Shown here in pieces: positions 16,833 to 31,123 of a stretch of DNA of 64,000 bases. Source of the DNA: Anaerohalosphaera lusitana (GTDB taxonomy: Bacteria; Planctomycetota; Phycisphaerae; Sedimentisphaerales; Anaerohalosphaeraceae); contig NZ_CP019791.1 of the NCBI RefSeq assembly GCF_002007645.1, forward strand, positions 2,790,001 to 2,854,000. Reading direction: 5' to 3'. A model generated the notes under the pieces. That model had not been told where the DNA came from. It made no database searches and worked only from the letters and a program-made list of their open reading frames with translations. A program made the position numbers and the translations under genes. The stretch's first letter is position 1; each line of letters begins with the position of its first letter.

Positions 16833-19745
16833 TCACTCTAAACTCGTGTTCTTTCTGTGAGTCTCATCTTTTGGATCATACCACAAACTCTGCCAGTACA
16901 GTTCATCCAGCCGATAGACATCGACTTCATCAACCGTTGGATCAAAGTTGTCCGCCACAATGCCATACTTCTTCATTTCGCGAATATATTCTTCCCTGGG
17001 TTTGAAACCAGGCATGTCAAAACGCTTCACTTGGTCCAGCCTTTTCTTCCCTGCCTGGATCATAGCAAGTATCGATTTGTAATCATCATCCTTTTTATTC
17101 TCGAATATCACCGGGTGACACTTATCCTCCCCATCGCCGTTTACTGCAAGACCTCCAGCTTCTTTGGCAAGCGGCGCCATTAACATGAGCGATTTTTGGG
17201 GCCTCGAAAGGTTGAACACGCTGTGCCTTGAAAGCAGCAGCGCCTTATCATTCCAGTTTGGACGCCAGAAACTCAAACCGCTTTCATCAGAAAGTTTCTT
17301 TGGCAGACGCATATTGTCGGTATGACATTCACCGCATTTACGTTTGATAACTCCTGCTGCTTTGATGGACTCAGGCCACGTATGGTCACTATTGATTACC
17401 TGCCTGTTCTCCTGATAACCGCCAATCATGCCTGTCCCTAGGGCAGCATAGGTGCCCGGATATGGCGCGCCCGATTCTATCCAGTAGCGAATCTTCTTGA
17501 GTTCCCGTTCAGAAAGCTCAACCTCTTGATGGCCATTGAGCACCTTTTTCATCAACGGGCTTGGAAAGGCTCCAAGGGCATAAGGCGGATAATTGCTCTT
17601 TGGGTCATTCCGCCCATCGACAAACTGCTTGTGGACCGTAAGCGTTACATAGCTATGGCTGAACATAGGTCCCCTGTCACCGGTCAGAAGAATTTTACCC
17701 TTGCGATTGTCAGGGCTATGGCACTTAACGCAATGCTTGTCCAGTATCGGCTGGATGTCCCGTGGGAAATCGAAAACTTCCGGGATTCCCTGTATTGGTT
17801 CGGGCCTGCGAGCTCTCTTCATAGCGGCCATTGGTGCTATCGGTGAAACCCGGTCAGGCGTCTTGCTGCGATTTTCATGGCAGCCCACACAACTGCTAAG
17901 TTCGCCGGGAGCGACAGAGGTAAAACTCTGCATCCGCTTCACAGCGTTGTCATTCTTATCGAGCGCAATAAAGAAAAAGGAGCGATTCGCAGGCAGCTCC
18001 ATGAACGCCGAACCATCCCGCTCTACTGGCACAGTCCCAACAACCCTTTCCAGCGTGAAAGTCCCGCCATACGACAGAGGATCCATTCCGCCGGTGTAAT
18101 TGATCGGCTTGGGCAAGGACTCCATCACCAGCAGCTTTTTCACACTGCCTTGCTGCACTTCGCTCATGCTTCGGCCTTCATAGACATTCGTCAACAGCAG
18201 TCTGCCTGTACCTTGCTGCATGTTCGTCCGGCCCGGAATAACAGGTTCCCGCCTTCGCTTTACGACAGGTCTTGGCTCGTGACATTCATAACCGGCCTTT
18301 GCAAGCTCGCCGTCAAGCTCGTACAAGACAAAAGTCTGTCCCGAAGAGTCCATCAACTGAATTGTCCTGCCGCTGGCCACGATGAAATGATCAGTCGAGA
18401 GTGGATAAGGATCCCGGTACACAGGCGACGAATTGATATGCTTTTTGGCCGCCAACTCGTCCGGACCATATTTGGGCGACAGTCTTGCCACCCAGCCCAC
18501 ATGTTCCTTGAGGCCGTGACCGGGCGAATCTATCATCAGTATATCATCGCTTCCAGGTATCGGCTTGGCGTCGATGAAAACCCCACCCGGATGCATGTTG
18601 CCGAAATATGTCATGTGATTCGTTCCGTCCGGATTCGCCGTCCAGAGATGGTGGTAGTGAACCTGGCTCCTGTCTATGTACTCCCACCTGGTATAAAGAA
18701 CCCTTCCGTCCGGCAGCATCCAGGGAGTGTTATCATGTTCGATATTAGCAGACATCTGGCGAATTTTGCCCCCGTCACCATCGCAACGATACAAAATAGC
18801 TACAGGTGTCAGCCAGCAGTTAACCCATCTTTTGGCCCGGCTGGACACAAACATTATCTCTCCATTGGGCATATAAATAGGCTCGATGTCATCATGGGAA
18901 CCATAAGTCAACTGCTTTAGTCCGCTTCCGTCGACGTTGATCTCCCACAGGTGGAAATGCTCTTCATTGCCCTTTCGGTAGGAGAACAGTATCTTCCTGG
19001 CCTCATAGTGTACAACGGGATCCCTCACCGAACCATTTTCGTCATTCAGCAAAACCGTGACCTTGCCTGTGGCAACATCCAATTTGCAAAGCTGCCCGCC
19101 CGGCCGGTGAGGCTTGCGTGCTGTGCTGTCCGCATAATGACCGAAATTCGCGTACCAATGAGTATCAACCCCCAGCTTGCGCTGCGCGAAGACTATTTCT
19201 TCAAAACCATAGACTTCACTTAGAAGTGCCCTGCTCTTTCTGGCAGCCTCTTGTTTTTCCTGCTCGATCTGCCTTCTGTGCTCTCGCAGCCTTTCTTTGG
19301 CCGCCTCACTTCCAAAGCGAACCTCAAAGATCGAATAAAGCGGGTGCGGGCCGTATTCATTGCATCTGATCCTGACATATCGCCCACTCGAATCAATACC
19401 CGTCAGTTCAGTCTTTCCCCCTTTTCCATCGACGACAGTTGCAGCGACTTTCCAATCCTCTTTATCGTCTGAAACAAAAATATCATATTTGACGGCAAAG
19501 GCATTTTCCCACACTATCTCGATGTCGCCCAGAGGAACAGTTTGCCCAAGATCGATCTGAAGAAACTCTTCTCCCCCGTGGTTACGGCTGGCCCAGCGTG
19601 TTTTGGGATTGCCGTCGAAGGCATTGGCTGCAGCATATTCACCGCTGTACTCACTGGACGCTTCAAAACTGACGCCCGCAGCAAAAGAAAAGCAGCCTAA
19701 AAACCAAACCAGCAAAAACGCAAAGGACGTAATCCGCATCGCCAT
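16833..19745 (-). CDS. Secreted multihaem protein with discoidin domain and hydrazine synthase alpha-like propeller
   Basis: A 970-aa exported protein (signal peptide about 1-22). Residues about 25-145 are an F5/8 type C (discoidin) carbohydrate-binding domain (NAFDGNPKTRWAS, FLQIDLGQ, GRYVRIRC). A short coiled helix leads to a TolB-like beta-propeller resembling the middle domain of hydrazine synthase alpha, with EPIYMPNGEIMFVSSR and MLPDGRVLYTRWEY. Three CxxCH haem sites follow: CVGCH (619-623), CVKCH (672-676) and CGECH (804-808). Such proteins are frequent in Planctomycetes and are not evidence of anammox. With the discoidin domain it may tie electron transfer to a polysaccharide surface. 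Function unknown. Confidence 0.75.
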   Translation of the reverse strand: MAMRITSFAFLLVWFLGCFSFAAGVSFEASSEYSGEYAAANAFDGNPKTRWASRNHGGEEFLQIDLGQTVPLGDIEIVWENAFAVKYDIFVSDDKEDWKVAATVVDGKGGKTELTGIDSSGRYVRIRCNEYGPHPLYSIFEVRFGSEAAKERLREHRRQIEQEKQEAARKSRALLSEVYGFEEIVFAQRKLGVDTHWYANFGHYADSTARKPHRPGGQLCKLDVATGKVTVLLNDENGSVRDPVVHYEARKILFSYRKGNEEHFHLWEINVDGSGLKQLTYGSHDDIEPIYMPNGEIMFVSSRAKRWVNCWLTPVAILYRCDGDGGKIRQMSANIEHDNTPWMLPDGRVLYTRWEYIDRSQVHYHHLWTANPDGTNHMTYFGNMHPGGVFIDAKPIPGSDDILMIDSPGHGLKEHVGWVARLSPKYGPDELAAKKHINSSPVYRDPYPLSTDHFIVASGRTIQLMDSSGQTFVLYELDGELAKAGYECHEPRPVVKRRREPVIPGRTNMQQGTGRLLLTNVYEGRSMSEVQQGSVKKLLVMESLPKPINYTGGMDPLSYGGTFTLERVVGTVPVERDGSAFMELPANRSFFFIALDKNDNAVKRMQSFTSVAPGELSSCVGCHENRSKTPDRVSPIAPMAAMKRARRPEPIQGIPEVFDFPRDIQPILDKHCVKCHSPDNRKGKILLTGDRGPMFSHSYVTLTVHKQFVDGRNDPKSNYPPYALGAFPSPLMKKVLNGHQEVELSERELKKIRYWIESGAPYPGTYAALGTGMIGGYQENRQVINSDHTWPESIKAAGVIKRKCGECHTDNMRLPKKLSDESGLSFWRPNWNDKALLLSRHSVFNLSRPQKSLMLMAPLAKEAGGLAVNGDGEDKCHPVIFENKKDDDYKSILAMIQAGKKRLDQVKRFDMPGFKPREEYIREMKKYGIVADNFDPTVDEVDVYRLDELYWQSLWYDPKDETHRKNTSLE

Positions 19746-20142
19746 CTCCTGTAAATTAGCAATTAACTAACCGTGCCAACAACCGTATAGGACTTGCTGA
19801 GAATTGTCAACAAGTTGCTAAAGCCATCTTCTCTTTGGCTGCTAGCAAATCGTCCTTCAGCATAGGTCATTTTCTACCGAGGCGAAACAGCCGTCTGCGA
19901 AAGTCTTTTCTCATTCAAGCTAGCCCTGCTCTTCAAGTTCTGAGAATAACTTATGCCACATTTTGAACTAGACTCCCTGTTCTTCCAACTGCTGTAATCT
20001 ACGCCTGCAGTTGCTCGCTGAGGTTATCTCTAGGGCGGGTATCTCCACCTGGCTGCGATTTGGAACCGAGCAGATACATTAGAAGTGGTTTCAAAACTCA
20101 GAAAATTGAAACGTCACTAGCGTTGTGCTGCACAAAACGTTT
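19746..20142 (+). other. Intergenic stretch without a recognisable gene
   Basis: About 400 bases between the start of the multihaem gene and IS copy 2. I see no supportable gene, RNA or clear promoter. A loose direct repeat (GAAGAACAGGGAGTCTAG and GAAGAGCAGGGCTAG on the minus strand, about 55 bases apart) may be degraded coding sequence. Confidence 0.4.
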
Positions 20143-21450
20143 GGTTCATCACGGAATACCGGGGAATGCTGCTCTTATTCTCAGGAAGAAATATTCATCG
20201 TCTCGATAGCCGTATGCCTGTCGCTTGATGGTTTTGATCTTGTTATTGATCCCCTCCAGCAGTGACGTATGCAGCGGCCATCTGCTGTGTGCGATGATTC
20301 CGGCGGCGTATTTGCTCAGCCTTTTGGCAAACTTCATCAGCGGCTCAATCCCGCTTTGCATGGCTCGATCGAGCCACTGACCCCAGCACGATTCGGCGGC
20401 CTTGCGATCGCTCAGATTCCACAGCAGCTTGAGATCGTCCTTCATCACATAGGTCGTCATCAGCGATTCGTTGGCTGCCAGCAGCTCATCGAGGCGAACC
20501 AGATCCTCGGGCTTTTCGATGTTCTCACGATTGCGAAGCAGCAGCCATCGCGAACCCTTGATCACCCTGCGAGCGGGCTTGTCGTCTCTCAGCCGATTGG
20601 CCTGATCGACCCTGACCCGATCGATAACTTCACGGCCGTACTTGGCCACGACATGGAACAGATCATAAACTATTTCAGCCTGCGGACAATGCAGCTGAAC
20701 CTCCTGCTCGAAGCTGGCGTTCATGTCCATCGCTACTGCTTTGATGTCTTTGCAGCGGTCGCCGAGCATTTCGAAGAATGGCCTGATAGAGGCTCTCGAA
20801 CGCCCTCGTCCCACCCAGAGCACTTTCTTGCAGGTCGGGTCGATGATGACCGTTGCATATCTGTGGCCCTTTTGAATGGCAAATTCATCCATCGCCAGCA
20901 GCTCGACATTTGACAGGTCGACAGGGCCGAGCTTCTTCTTGAGATGACGCTTGTGGATGTCCTTGACGGTCGACCAGGACAGCGAAAAATACTCAGACAC
21001 ATGCTTTATGCTCATCACATCACACAGCCGGGCGACCGATTCTACCAGCCGGGTGGTGTGGCGGCTGTAACGGTCCAGCCAGGAGATTCGTTCAAGCTTC
21101 GGCCCGCATCTGGGGCACAGCAGACGCCTTCGGTGAACGAGCAGGTGGGTAGTCTTGTCGAAGACCGGCAGATCGCGGATCCAACGCTGGACGGTCTCGT
21201 GAACGCTGCTGCATTCCTGGCCGCAGCCGTCACAGGTTCCGAATCCATTTTCCGGGATCAATTCGACCCAGAATTCACGGCCTTTCTTAGCAGGCCCAAC
21301 AGTTCCAACACGATATCCTTCCCATTGGCCGAGTTTTTTGATAAGATGTTGTCCAGTCAACGGCAGTCTCCTTTGAGCTAATAGTCGGGTAACTAAAAGC
21401 TACAAAGTACTGCCGTTGATGTCTATTTCCCCGATATTCCGTGATGAACC
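20143..21450 (-). mobile_element. ISL3-family insertion sequence, copy 2, with 8-bp target duplication
   Basis: Same 1308-bp element as at 6069-7376, same orientation, with 24-bp inverted repeats. It is flanked by a perfect 8-bp direct repeat AAACGTTT (20135-20142 and 21451-21458), the duplication size expected for ISL3 elements. The target is itself a palindrome. This is an intact, recent insertion. Confidence 0.95.
20149..21360 (-). CDS. ISL3-family transposase (copy 2)
   Basis: 403-aa DDE transposase identical in protein sequence to the copy at 6075-7286. Zinc finger at the N-terminus (CDGCGQEC), acids in LLAMDEFA and VAMDMNAS, and the C-terminal glutamate in LLEGIN. TTG start at 21360 with AAAGGAGA upstream. 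It is the only gene of the element. The intact target duplication and near-identical partner copy suggest recent activity. Confidence 0.94.
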   Translation of the reverse strand: MTGQHLIKKLGQWEGYRVGTVGPAKKGREFWVELIPENGFGTCDGCGQECSSVHETVQRWIRDLPVFDKTTHLLVHRRRLLCPRCGPKLERISWLDRYSRHTTRLVESVARLCDVMSIKHVSEYFSLSWSTVKDIHKRHLKKKLGPVDLSNVELLAMDEFAIQKGHRYATVIIDPTCKKVLWVGRGRSRASIRPFFEMLGDRCKDIKAVAMDMNASFEQEVQLHCPQAEIVYDLFHVVAKYGREVIDRVRVDQANRLRDDKPARRVIKGSRWLLLRNRENIEKPEDLVRLDELLAANESLMTTYVMKDDLKLLWNLSDRKAAESCWGQWLDRAMQSGIEPLMKFAKRLSKYAAGIIAHSRWPLHTSLLEGINNKIKTIKRQAYGYRDDEYFFLRIRAAFPGIP

Positions 21451-21629
21451 AAACGTTTTTCGATTGCCCTCAGATGTCGTTCGGGCGACCCAACCATTCA
21501 TTCATTTTTCACAGCCAGAGATATCGTGTTTACAGAGTCTGTGATCACCAGTACAAGTTACTGTTAAAAATACTCAGAAAGAACCCAATTTAATCCAAGT
21601 TATCTTCCCTTGAACCTAAATATAAATAT

Positions 21630-21830
21630 TCACTGCAACCAGCCTGGGCAGCTTTTCCCCTCCGCGCGGTGATAGTTCATTATAAGGCTGTATGCTATTC
21701 CGCTTTGCCTATGCTGGATGTCCACCATACTGAAGGCATAGGTCTGACCAGACACAATGGCATACTCGAGTTCGTGCCAGGGTCCACTGAGCTGATTTCC
21801 AGCCTGATCTGAACTGTGACGTAAATAGGA
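21630..21830 (-). other. Possible protein-coding remnant next to the tRNA fragment
   Basis: The minus strand reads open to a TGA at 21630-21632 with a protein-like composition, for example PWHELEYAIVSGQTYAFSM and a closing CPGWLQ. There is no start codon with a ribosome binding site, and the frame enters directly from the tRNA-Cys fragment. I do not recognise it. It may be the 3' end of a gene cut off at the attachment site, or chance. Confidence 0.25.
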
Positions 21831-21843
21831 GAGGTTAAGAGGA

Positions 21844-21885
21844 AGGCGGCGGTGGGATTCGAACCCACGAATAACGGTTTTGCAA
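21844..21885 (-). tRNA. 3' half of a tRNA-Cys (partial); probable integrase attachment site
   Basis: The minus strand carries a canonical T-arm (GTGGG, loop TTCGAAT, CCCAC), the 3' acceptor strand CGCCGCC with discriminator T, the variable loop, and the 3' side of the anticodon arm. It begins within the loop at TTGCAAA, so the GCA anticodon (21883-21881) is kept. Upstream of the loop the sequence no longer pairs with ACCGT, and no GGCGGCG 5' acceptor, D-arm or full tRNA is present. A tRNA fragment that starts exactly in the anticodon loop is what tyrosine integrases leave at the distal attachment site. No CCA is encoded. It is not a functional tRNA. Confidence 0.7.
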
Positions 21886-22046
21886 CTCGAACTGGGCGTT
21901 CCGTAACTTCTTTTCTGTTAAGCACTTACGTAATGCAAGTCTTTTGTGCCAAACAACTTACACGCGACATCAAAAGTCATCATAAGACAACAAAAACAGC
22001 GGGTCAAGTCAAAAAGTTATAGAGAGGGTTATAAAACGGTCATGAT

Positions 22047-22175
22047 TCAAGCCGCTGCCCAGTCTTGGCATAGGGTTTCGGTCTGGGCCAGCACCAGCTC
22101 GGTTGCCTTGGCCTCCATCTCCGGCAGGTAGCCGTACTTTAGCAGCAGGCGTTTCCGTTTAGGTCGTGTATCATA
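22047..22175 (-). pseudogene. Tail of a type I restriction enzyme R subunit (hsdR remnant)
   Basis: The minus strand encodes about 42 residues, with KRLLLKYGYLPEMEAKA and then TELVLAQTETLC before a TGA at 22047-22049. This resembles the C-terminal helix region of HsdR proteins, where a K-Y-G-Y-P-P turn is followed by a T-x-x-V-L-x-Q-A-E helix. A stop codon at 22176-22178 and the lack of any upstream HsdR sequence show it is a fragment. No hsdM or hsdS is nearby. With the tRNA-Cys fragment 160 bases away, it marks the scar of a former defence island. Confidence 0.55.
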
Positions 22176-22343
22176 TTATGTTCGACAACCACCTTGACCG
22201 TTTGTTTATCTAAAGCCAAGCCCTCATCAGAACAGACAAAAACATTTCAACTATATCGACACCACAAGCAGTCAGTTAATGCAAATACTTTCTCACTTTT
22301 CTTTCTGACTAAAATGCAATAGCAACTAGTTTAGCTGTTTAAA

Positions 22344-26036
<3,693 letters not shown>

Positions 26037-26060
26037 CTAACATTAGCGGCACAATTATTT

Positions 26061-29000
26061 TCAATAGCTGTCACACGTCTCGATATTACCATTTGGCTCA
26101 TAATCCAGCTCCGCATGAGATACTTCATCGATGCAAATCGTAAAGGACGGACTAGTCACCTGGCCGGCTGTTGTCAAGACCGCCACACCACTTGCATCTG
26201 TAGTTCCGGTAACCTGCTCAGTGAAAGCACCCGTGAAAGTCCCGCTAACGGTTGCGCCGGCTACGCTGTTGCCACAATTGTCTTGAACCGTAACCGCAAC
26301 ACTGTATTTTATGCGGCCGTAGGTCCCATTAACAGTACTGGGAACGATGGAATTAACATGGCAGGATACAGGAACGCATTTAGCAAGCCAGTTGGTTGAG
26401 AAAATACCGAAATCATCCACGTTTACATCCCCATTGCCCGAAAGGTCCGCACCGTCGCAGGGCGGCAAATCCAGACACCCCGAATCAAGCCAGTGAGCGG
26501 CAAATCCGACAAGATCAGCCAATCCCAATTCACCAGAGTAGGTGTCCAATACGGTGATGTTCAAATTAGCCAGAACCGAATTGCCCGCTTCATCTGCGGC
26601 TCGAACAGCAAATTCAGCCGTCGCGTTTACATCGGCCTGACGGGGCCTGCCCGAAAGCGACCCATCGGGCTTAATTTGAAGCCACCCCGGCCCGTCAACT
26701 TTGCTGTAACTGATCGCATCGTCGTCAGGGTCAACGGCCACAGTGGAAATGGAGCCTACATAATCACCCCCTTCAAGCGCGTCGGGGCCGAAGAATGGAT
26801 CGGCACTGAAAACTGGTTCACTGGAAAACGTCCTGCCGCTTAGGCCTTGTTGATAGATGTAGTTGATCTCATTGCCCGAAAGTGCTCTGTCCCAAATAGC
26901 CAGATCATCGAATTCGCCAGCATAATAATGGCCATTATCCACGCCAATTTTCATCTGGGCATCAAATTCTTCGGCCGAATGGGTGTATTCAAATGTTGCC
27001 GAGGTTTCGTTCAGATAAATAGTTGCGGCTGTTGGGGTCACTACCAGGGCTACATGCGACCATTGATCCGCTGGAACGATCAACCCCGAACTCCAGCCAT
27101 AGGTTTCGTTGTTCCAGTTGTAACGAAGCTCCCGCGTTGAAAGCAGATGCAAACCAAAATTGGTGCTGGTACTGCGGCACGACAAGATAGCGCACCAATC
27201 AGCCTGAGTCTGGCCTGGTTTGATCCACGCTGAAATAGTAAACGTGTTGGTATTTAAGTTCATTGTCGGGACTGAGACATAGTCATTAACATCAAACGTC
27301 ATTGCCTGGTCAATCTGTCCTGAAGTACCCGTAACAGCACCACTGTTCGTGCCGTCATAAATAGGTGAGCCCGACACATCCTCAATCGTCGTTCCGCTGA
27401 TATCTGCGTCATCCATCGTTAGATGCGTCACAAGGTCATCCTGAATACTGTTTAGCACTTCTAAAGTTACTGTGGCCTCCGTACTGTTCTTGGAGTCTCT
27501 GCCTGCCGCATACGTAAAGGAATCATTGCCGGTGTAGCCGGGGTTGGGCAGGTAACTAAGAGTATTATCTCCATTTTTGCAAACTGTACCATGTGACGGC
27601 TGCGTAAAAGCATCGATGGTTAATGAAACGCCGCCTTCTAGGGCAAAATCATTCCCGAGAACATCAACGGAATTATTGACGTCCTTGTAAACAGTCACGG
27701 AGTCATCATATATCATGTCGATGTTAGTTGAGACATCCGTTACGATCCCATTGGCATCCAGCACAAAATCATATACATGCCCGTTTACCGTTACCTTTGT
27801 GATGAATCCCTTGTCGTCACGTTGCAGCCAGGCCGGATAAATATCATAAGTGGCTTGTGGATAGGGAGACTGGATACCGTGGGTATCGTACATAACCATT
27901 TTATTCAGACCAGCAGATTTAAAATCCAGGTATCTAAGGACGTGGGTGGGGCATATTTTGATAGGCTCGATCCCGCTTTCGACACCGCGACGCCAACGGT
28001 CCACAGCTCCGATCAGCAGTCCTTCGGTATTTGCCCAGTCGTTGTTTCCAATGGTCGCCAAACTTTCCTGGGGCATAGTCAGATTCGCGCTGATATCGCC
28101 TCGAATTATGGAAAAGTACCGCCACGCGCTTCCCGGTCCGCTGGTCCAGTATGCATCCCAGGCATCCGACCAGCTGGCTGTGTCACCATCCCAGTATTCC
28201 TGGTCCTGAAAATGAGCCTTGGTCGCGGCCCAGTCGATCCAATCATCTTGGTAGCCACCCGGATCATCGAACGATATGATATCCGGACCTGCAGCAAGAG
28301 TCAAAGCCTGCCCCCACCTTCGTCGCAGATCGCGATTATTCATCATATTCATATACCCCGACAGTGAGTGCGTCACCTCATGGGCCATTACAAAGGTAAA
28401 CCGGTCACCCATTTGTGCATTCGTGCCCAAAACGTGTTGAATAGGCTCCTCAATATCCGGCCACCAGTTTGTCACGTCTACCCCAATGCTGGTGCCAAAA
28501 GTGTTTTTTGCACCGGTAAAGACATCAACCCAGCCATCGCGGCCTTCTGCATAAACAGGACTGTTCTCATCCAACCAGTAAAGATCAAGCGATATAGACG
28601 TATCCGGAAACAGAACGCGAGGATGATATTTCATGAAATCTAAAACTGATTCCAGCATTCCCTGCAGCGCATGCTGATTATCGGCAAGATGCAGGCCACT
28701 GGCCAGATAAATTTCACGATGCAGACCCGTCAGACCAACAGCATTGGCCACATTCACACGCTGTGCAGGAGTGTCCGGCAGCATCTGATGCATCGTCATG
28801 AGATTCTGGCCGGCAATGCTCGGCAGATGGTGATACAGACTTGTGTCGACGATAGATCCCATTTGAAGAAAAGCATACTTTTGCACATGCGACACCATCT
28901 GGTCAAACATCGCCTGCCGCTCAGATTCCGGAGCCAGAAGCATGCGATCAATGATACCAATTTCAGCCGCTTTGATCTCGTTCAAGAGTGCCTGATCATT

Positions 29001-31010
29001 GGCTTCCAGGGCCGCGCCCAGATTAGCTGGATAAGGGTAAGCATCGTAGATCGCTTCGATGTCCGCGATATAATCAGCCACGGTTTTGACGGTACCGTAG
29101 GCAATATAGACATGCGGATCCCAGTGACCACCTATAAGCAAATCGTAAACTCCGTCGCTGTTGAAGTCTGCAAAATCAACAATTGCACCATTTGTATAGG
29201 GCTGAATATTGAGTGGCTCGCCAAAAGCATCGGCTATCTCGAGAGTCGGCCGCCTGTAGACTTTGTAGCGATCATCTAAACCATTAGAGTTTGAAGCTTC
29301 ATATCGGAACCCAAACGCCGGATCTATCCACCAGTAGTTACTGCCAAAGCTGTTGCACGTCACCAGATCAAAAGCACCATCTCTGTTTACGTCAAAAGCA
29401 CGCGGATAGACATTATTTAAATCTTCCCTGATCATGTCATAGTTCGACTCATTGTAGCGAGGATCCGCAGCGGTATTGACATTATAGTATACCCGGACCT
29501 CGTCATTATAGGTGCCGGTTACGATATCCAGCAACGAATCCCCGTCCCAGTCTACAATATCAAAGCGTTTGTCCGGGAAGATAAAGTCGTTGCCTGAGCT
29601 GTTTTTGACAATGGTTGCCGCCGCATAGATCGGTACCTGCCCTACCAGTGACGTATTTGGATATATCCGCATCTTGAGGTCACCGGAAGCGAGTACCAAA
29701 AGGTCATCTACACCGTCACCTGTCATATCCGCAAACGCAATCGCCGTATCCCCGCTGAGCGAAATATCGTGACCGTTTGCCTGGACCTTCACACCGGCCG
29801 CAAACATCGGCGAAGTCAGGGAGCCTGTATTCATGTACAGCCAGACAAAACCACCCTGACCGACCAGAAGATCGTTGTCGCCGTCACCATCCCAATCCAC
29901 TGCACGCGGCACACGCATGCCGGTGTTTGTGGATCCTAAGGTTATATCAGAGCCGCCGGCCTGCACAGCCTGGAAATCCGTAAAAGTTGTCGTTCGCCTG
30001 GCCGAGTCCGGGCTGGGAGCGTCAAGTACCTGCACCCATACCGTGGTGGCGGCAAAACCGCCCTTGCCATCCTCGACAACAACCTCAAAGGAATCAACCC
30101 CCGTAAAACCTGCGTCGGCAGTGTAGTCGAAGGTACCGTTAGAATTGTAGACAACTGTCCCGTGAGCCGGCTGCGCAAAACTGAAAACCGAAAGGCTGTT
30201 CTGCTCCGGGTCATAGGTTCTCATATCTAGGAATATACTGGCCGTTGTAAAAGCAGCGGCATATGTACCCTGCGTGGAACTTGATCCGACCTTAGGCGCA
30301 TGGTTGTCCATCAGCGTCTGAACCGTAGCCGCATCAACAACTGTATTGAAAATGTGGATTTGATCCAGCCGGCCATTGAAATAACCCGACCCGCCGCCGG
30401 TCCCGGCCACATAGCCAATGCTGCTGAAAGCGGCTGTTCTGTCTCCCATCGGACCGGTGGTCGAATTGGACAGCTTGCCATCCACGTAAATGTGAATCTC
30501 TCCTGTTGCCGCGTCGCGGGTAATTGCAACATGATGCCATGAGCCGTCATTGACCTGGTCAGTAGAACTGATCGCAACTGAACCGTCAATCCATACTTCC
30601 ACCATGCCGCTGCTACTTACCGATCCAAGCTGGATCTGCCCGGAACCGCTCACTCCCGGCGATGAAGATTGTGTCGTTCTAACCCAGTACGCCATCGACA
30701 TCGTCGAACCCAGCGGATCCGAAAGATCAGCTGCCCCCAAGAGATAATCGTCAACGCCATCAAACTCAAGACAGGTAAATTGAACCCCCGAGACCCAGTC
30801 AGCACTGTCCATGTTCTGCATCGTCAGGTCAGCTGCCGAAACACTGTCCCTGGCAACTGTTTCCTGGCAGACCGTATTAAAAATATCATTGTGCCAGTCC
30901 GGACCTTCATCAAAATTCCAATGGTTCACCAATCCTGCCGGCGCACTGAAAACAACCCCTGCATTCATCAGAACAACTGCAACGAAATAATACAGTTTTT
31001 TATCCATCAT
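26061..31010 (-). CDS. Giant secreted LamG/VCBS/HExxH/dockerin-like protein
   Basis: About 1649 aa from ATG 31010, chosen because GGAG lies just upstream; a TTG start at 31040 is unlikely. Signal peptide about 1-23. Order: LamG domain about 50-230; cadherin-like domain about 245-330; five VCBS/FG-GAP blades about 350-630 with calcium motifs ([24 protein letters not shown]); an alpha-helical region with a zinc-protease-like HEVTH at 877-881; second cadherin-like domain about 1100-1183; second LamG about 1187-1393; a putative-Ig repeat; a dockerin-like pair at about 1497-1543 ([16 protein letters not shown]); and a C-terminal Big_1-like domain. The HExxH suggests a metallopeptidase, but a third ligand is not assigned. 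It is probably a surface adhesin or protease of the glycan locus. Confidence 0.75.
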   Translation of the reverse strand: MMDKKLYYFVAVVLMNAGVVFSAPAGLVNHWNFDEGPDWHNDIFNTVCQETVARDSVSAADLTMQNMDSADWVSGVQFTCLEFDGVDDYLLGAADLSDPLGSTMSMAYWVRTTQSSSPGVSGSGQIQLGSVSSSGMVEVWIDGSVAISSTDQVNDGSWHHVAITRDAATGEIHIYVDGKLSNSTTGPMGDRTAAFSSIGYVAGTGGGSGYFNGRLDQIHIFNTVVDAATVQTLMDNHAPKVGSSSTQGTYAAAFTTASIFLDMRTYDPEQNSLSVFSFAQPAHGTVVYNSNGTFDYTADAGFTGVDSFEVVVEDGKGGFAATTVWVQVLDAPSPDSARRTTTFTDFQAVQAGGSDITLGSTNTGMRVPRAVDWDGDGDNDLLVGQGGFVWLYMNTGSLTSPMFAAGVKVQANGHDISLSGDTAIAFADMTGDGVDDLLVLASGDLKMRIYPNTSLVGQVPIYAAATIVKNSSGNDFIFPDKRFDIVDWDGDSLLDIVTGTYNDEVRVYYNVNTAADPRYNESNYDMIREDLNNVYPRAFDVNRDGAFDLVTCNSFGSNYWWIDPAFGFRYEASNSNGLDDRYKVYRRPTLEIADAFGEPLNIQPYTNGAIVDFADFNSDGVYDLLIGGHWDPHVYIAYGTVKTVADYIADIEAIYDAYPYPANLGAALEANDQALLNEIKAAEIGIIDRMLLAPESERQAMFDQMVSHVQKYAFLQMGSIVDTSLYHHLPSIAGQNLMTMHQMLPDTPAQRVNVANAVGLTGLHREIYLASGLHLADNQHALQGMLESVLDFMKYHPRVLFPDTSISLDLYWLDENSPVYAEGRDGWVDVFTGAKNTFGTSIGVDVTNWWPDIEEPIQHVLGTNAQMGDRFTFVMAHEVTHSLSGYMNMMNNRDLRRRWGQALTLAAGPDIISFDDPGGYQDDWIDWAATKAHFQDQEYWDGDTASWSDAWDAYWTSGPGSAWRYFSIIRGDISANLTMPQESLATIGNNDWANTEGLLIGAVDRWRRGVESGIEPIKICPTHVLRYLDFKSAGLNKMVMYDTHGIQSPYPQATYDIYPAWLQRDDKGFITKVTVNGHVYDFVLDANGIVTDVSTNIDMIYDDSVTVYKDVNNSVDVLGNDFALEGGVSLTIDAFTQPSHGTVCKNGDNTLSYLPNPGYTGNDSFTYAAGRDSKNSTEATVTLEVLNSIQDDLVTHLTMDDADISGTTIEDVSGSPIYDGTNSGAVTGTSGQIDQAMTFDVNDYVSVPTMNLNTNTFTISAWIKPGQTQADWCAILSCRSTSTNFGLHLLSTRELRYNWNNETYGWSSGLIVPADQWSHVALVVTPTAATIYLNETSATFEYTHSAEEFDAQMKIGVDNGHYYAGEFDDLAIWDRALSGNEINYIYQQGLSGRTFSSEPVFSADPFFGPDALEGGDYVGSISTVAVDPDDDAISYSKVDGPGWLQIKPDGSLSGRPRQADVNATAEFAVRAADEAGNSVLANLNITVLDTYSGELGLADLVGFAAHWLDSGCLDLPPCDGADLSGNGDVNVDDFGIFSTNWLAKCVPVSCHVNSIVPSTVNGTYGRIKYSVAVTVQDNCGNSVAGATVSGTFTGAFTEQVTGTTDASGVAVLTTAGQVTSPSFTICIDEVSHAELDYEPNGNIETCDSY

Positions 31011-31123
31011 CAGCTCCACATCTGCATCGCTATTGCGCACCTATTGTCGCCAGGAGCCGCATGTAATGTGCAACTGCGCAGCCACCGGCTCCATTGGACA
31101 TTTTATCCCTTTGCCATTTCAGA

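Noticed and set aside
16833-19745. Anammox hydrazine synthase
   Set aside because: Only the propeller resembles the alpha subunit. A discoidin domain is attached, the beta and gamma subunits are absent, and such proteins are common in other Planctomycetes.
21844-21960. Complete tRNA gene
   Set aside because: Only the 3' half from the anticodon loop is present; no D-arm or 5' acceptor strand matches.
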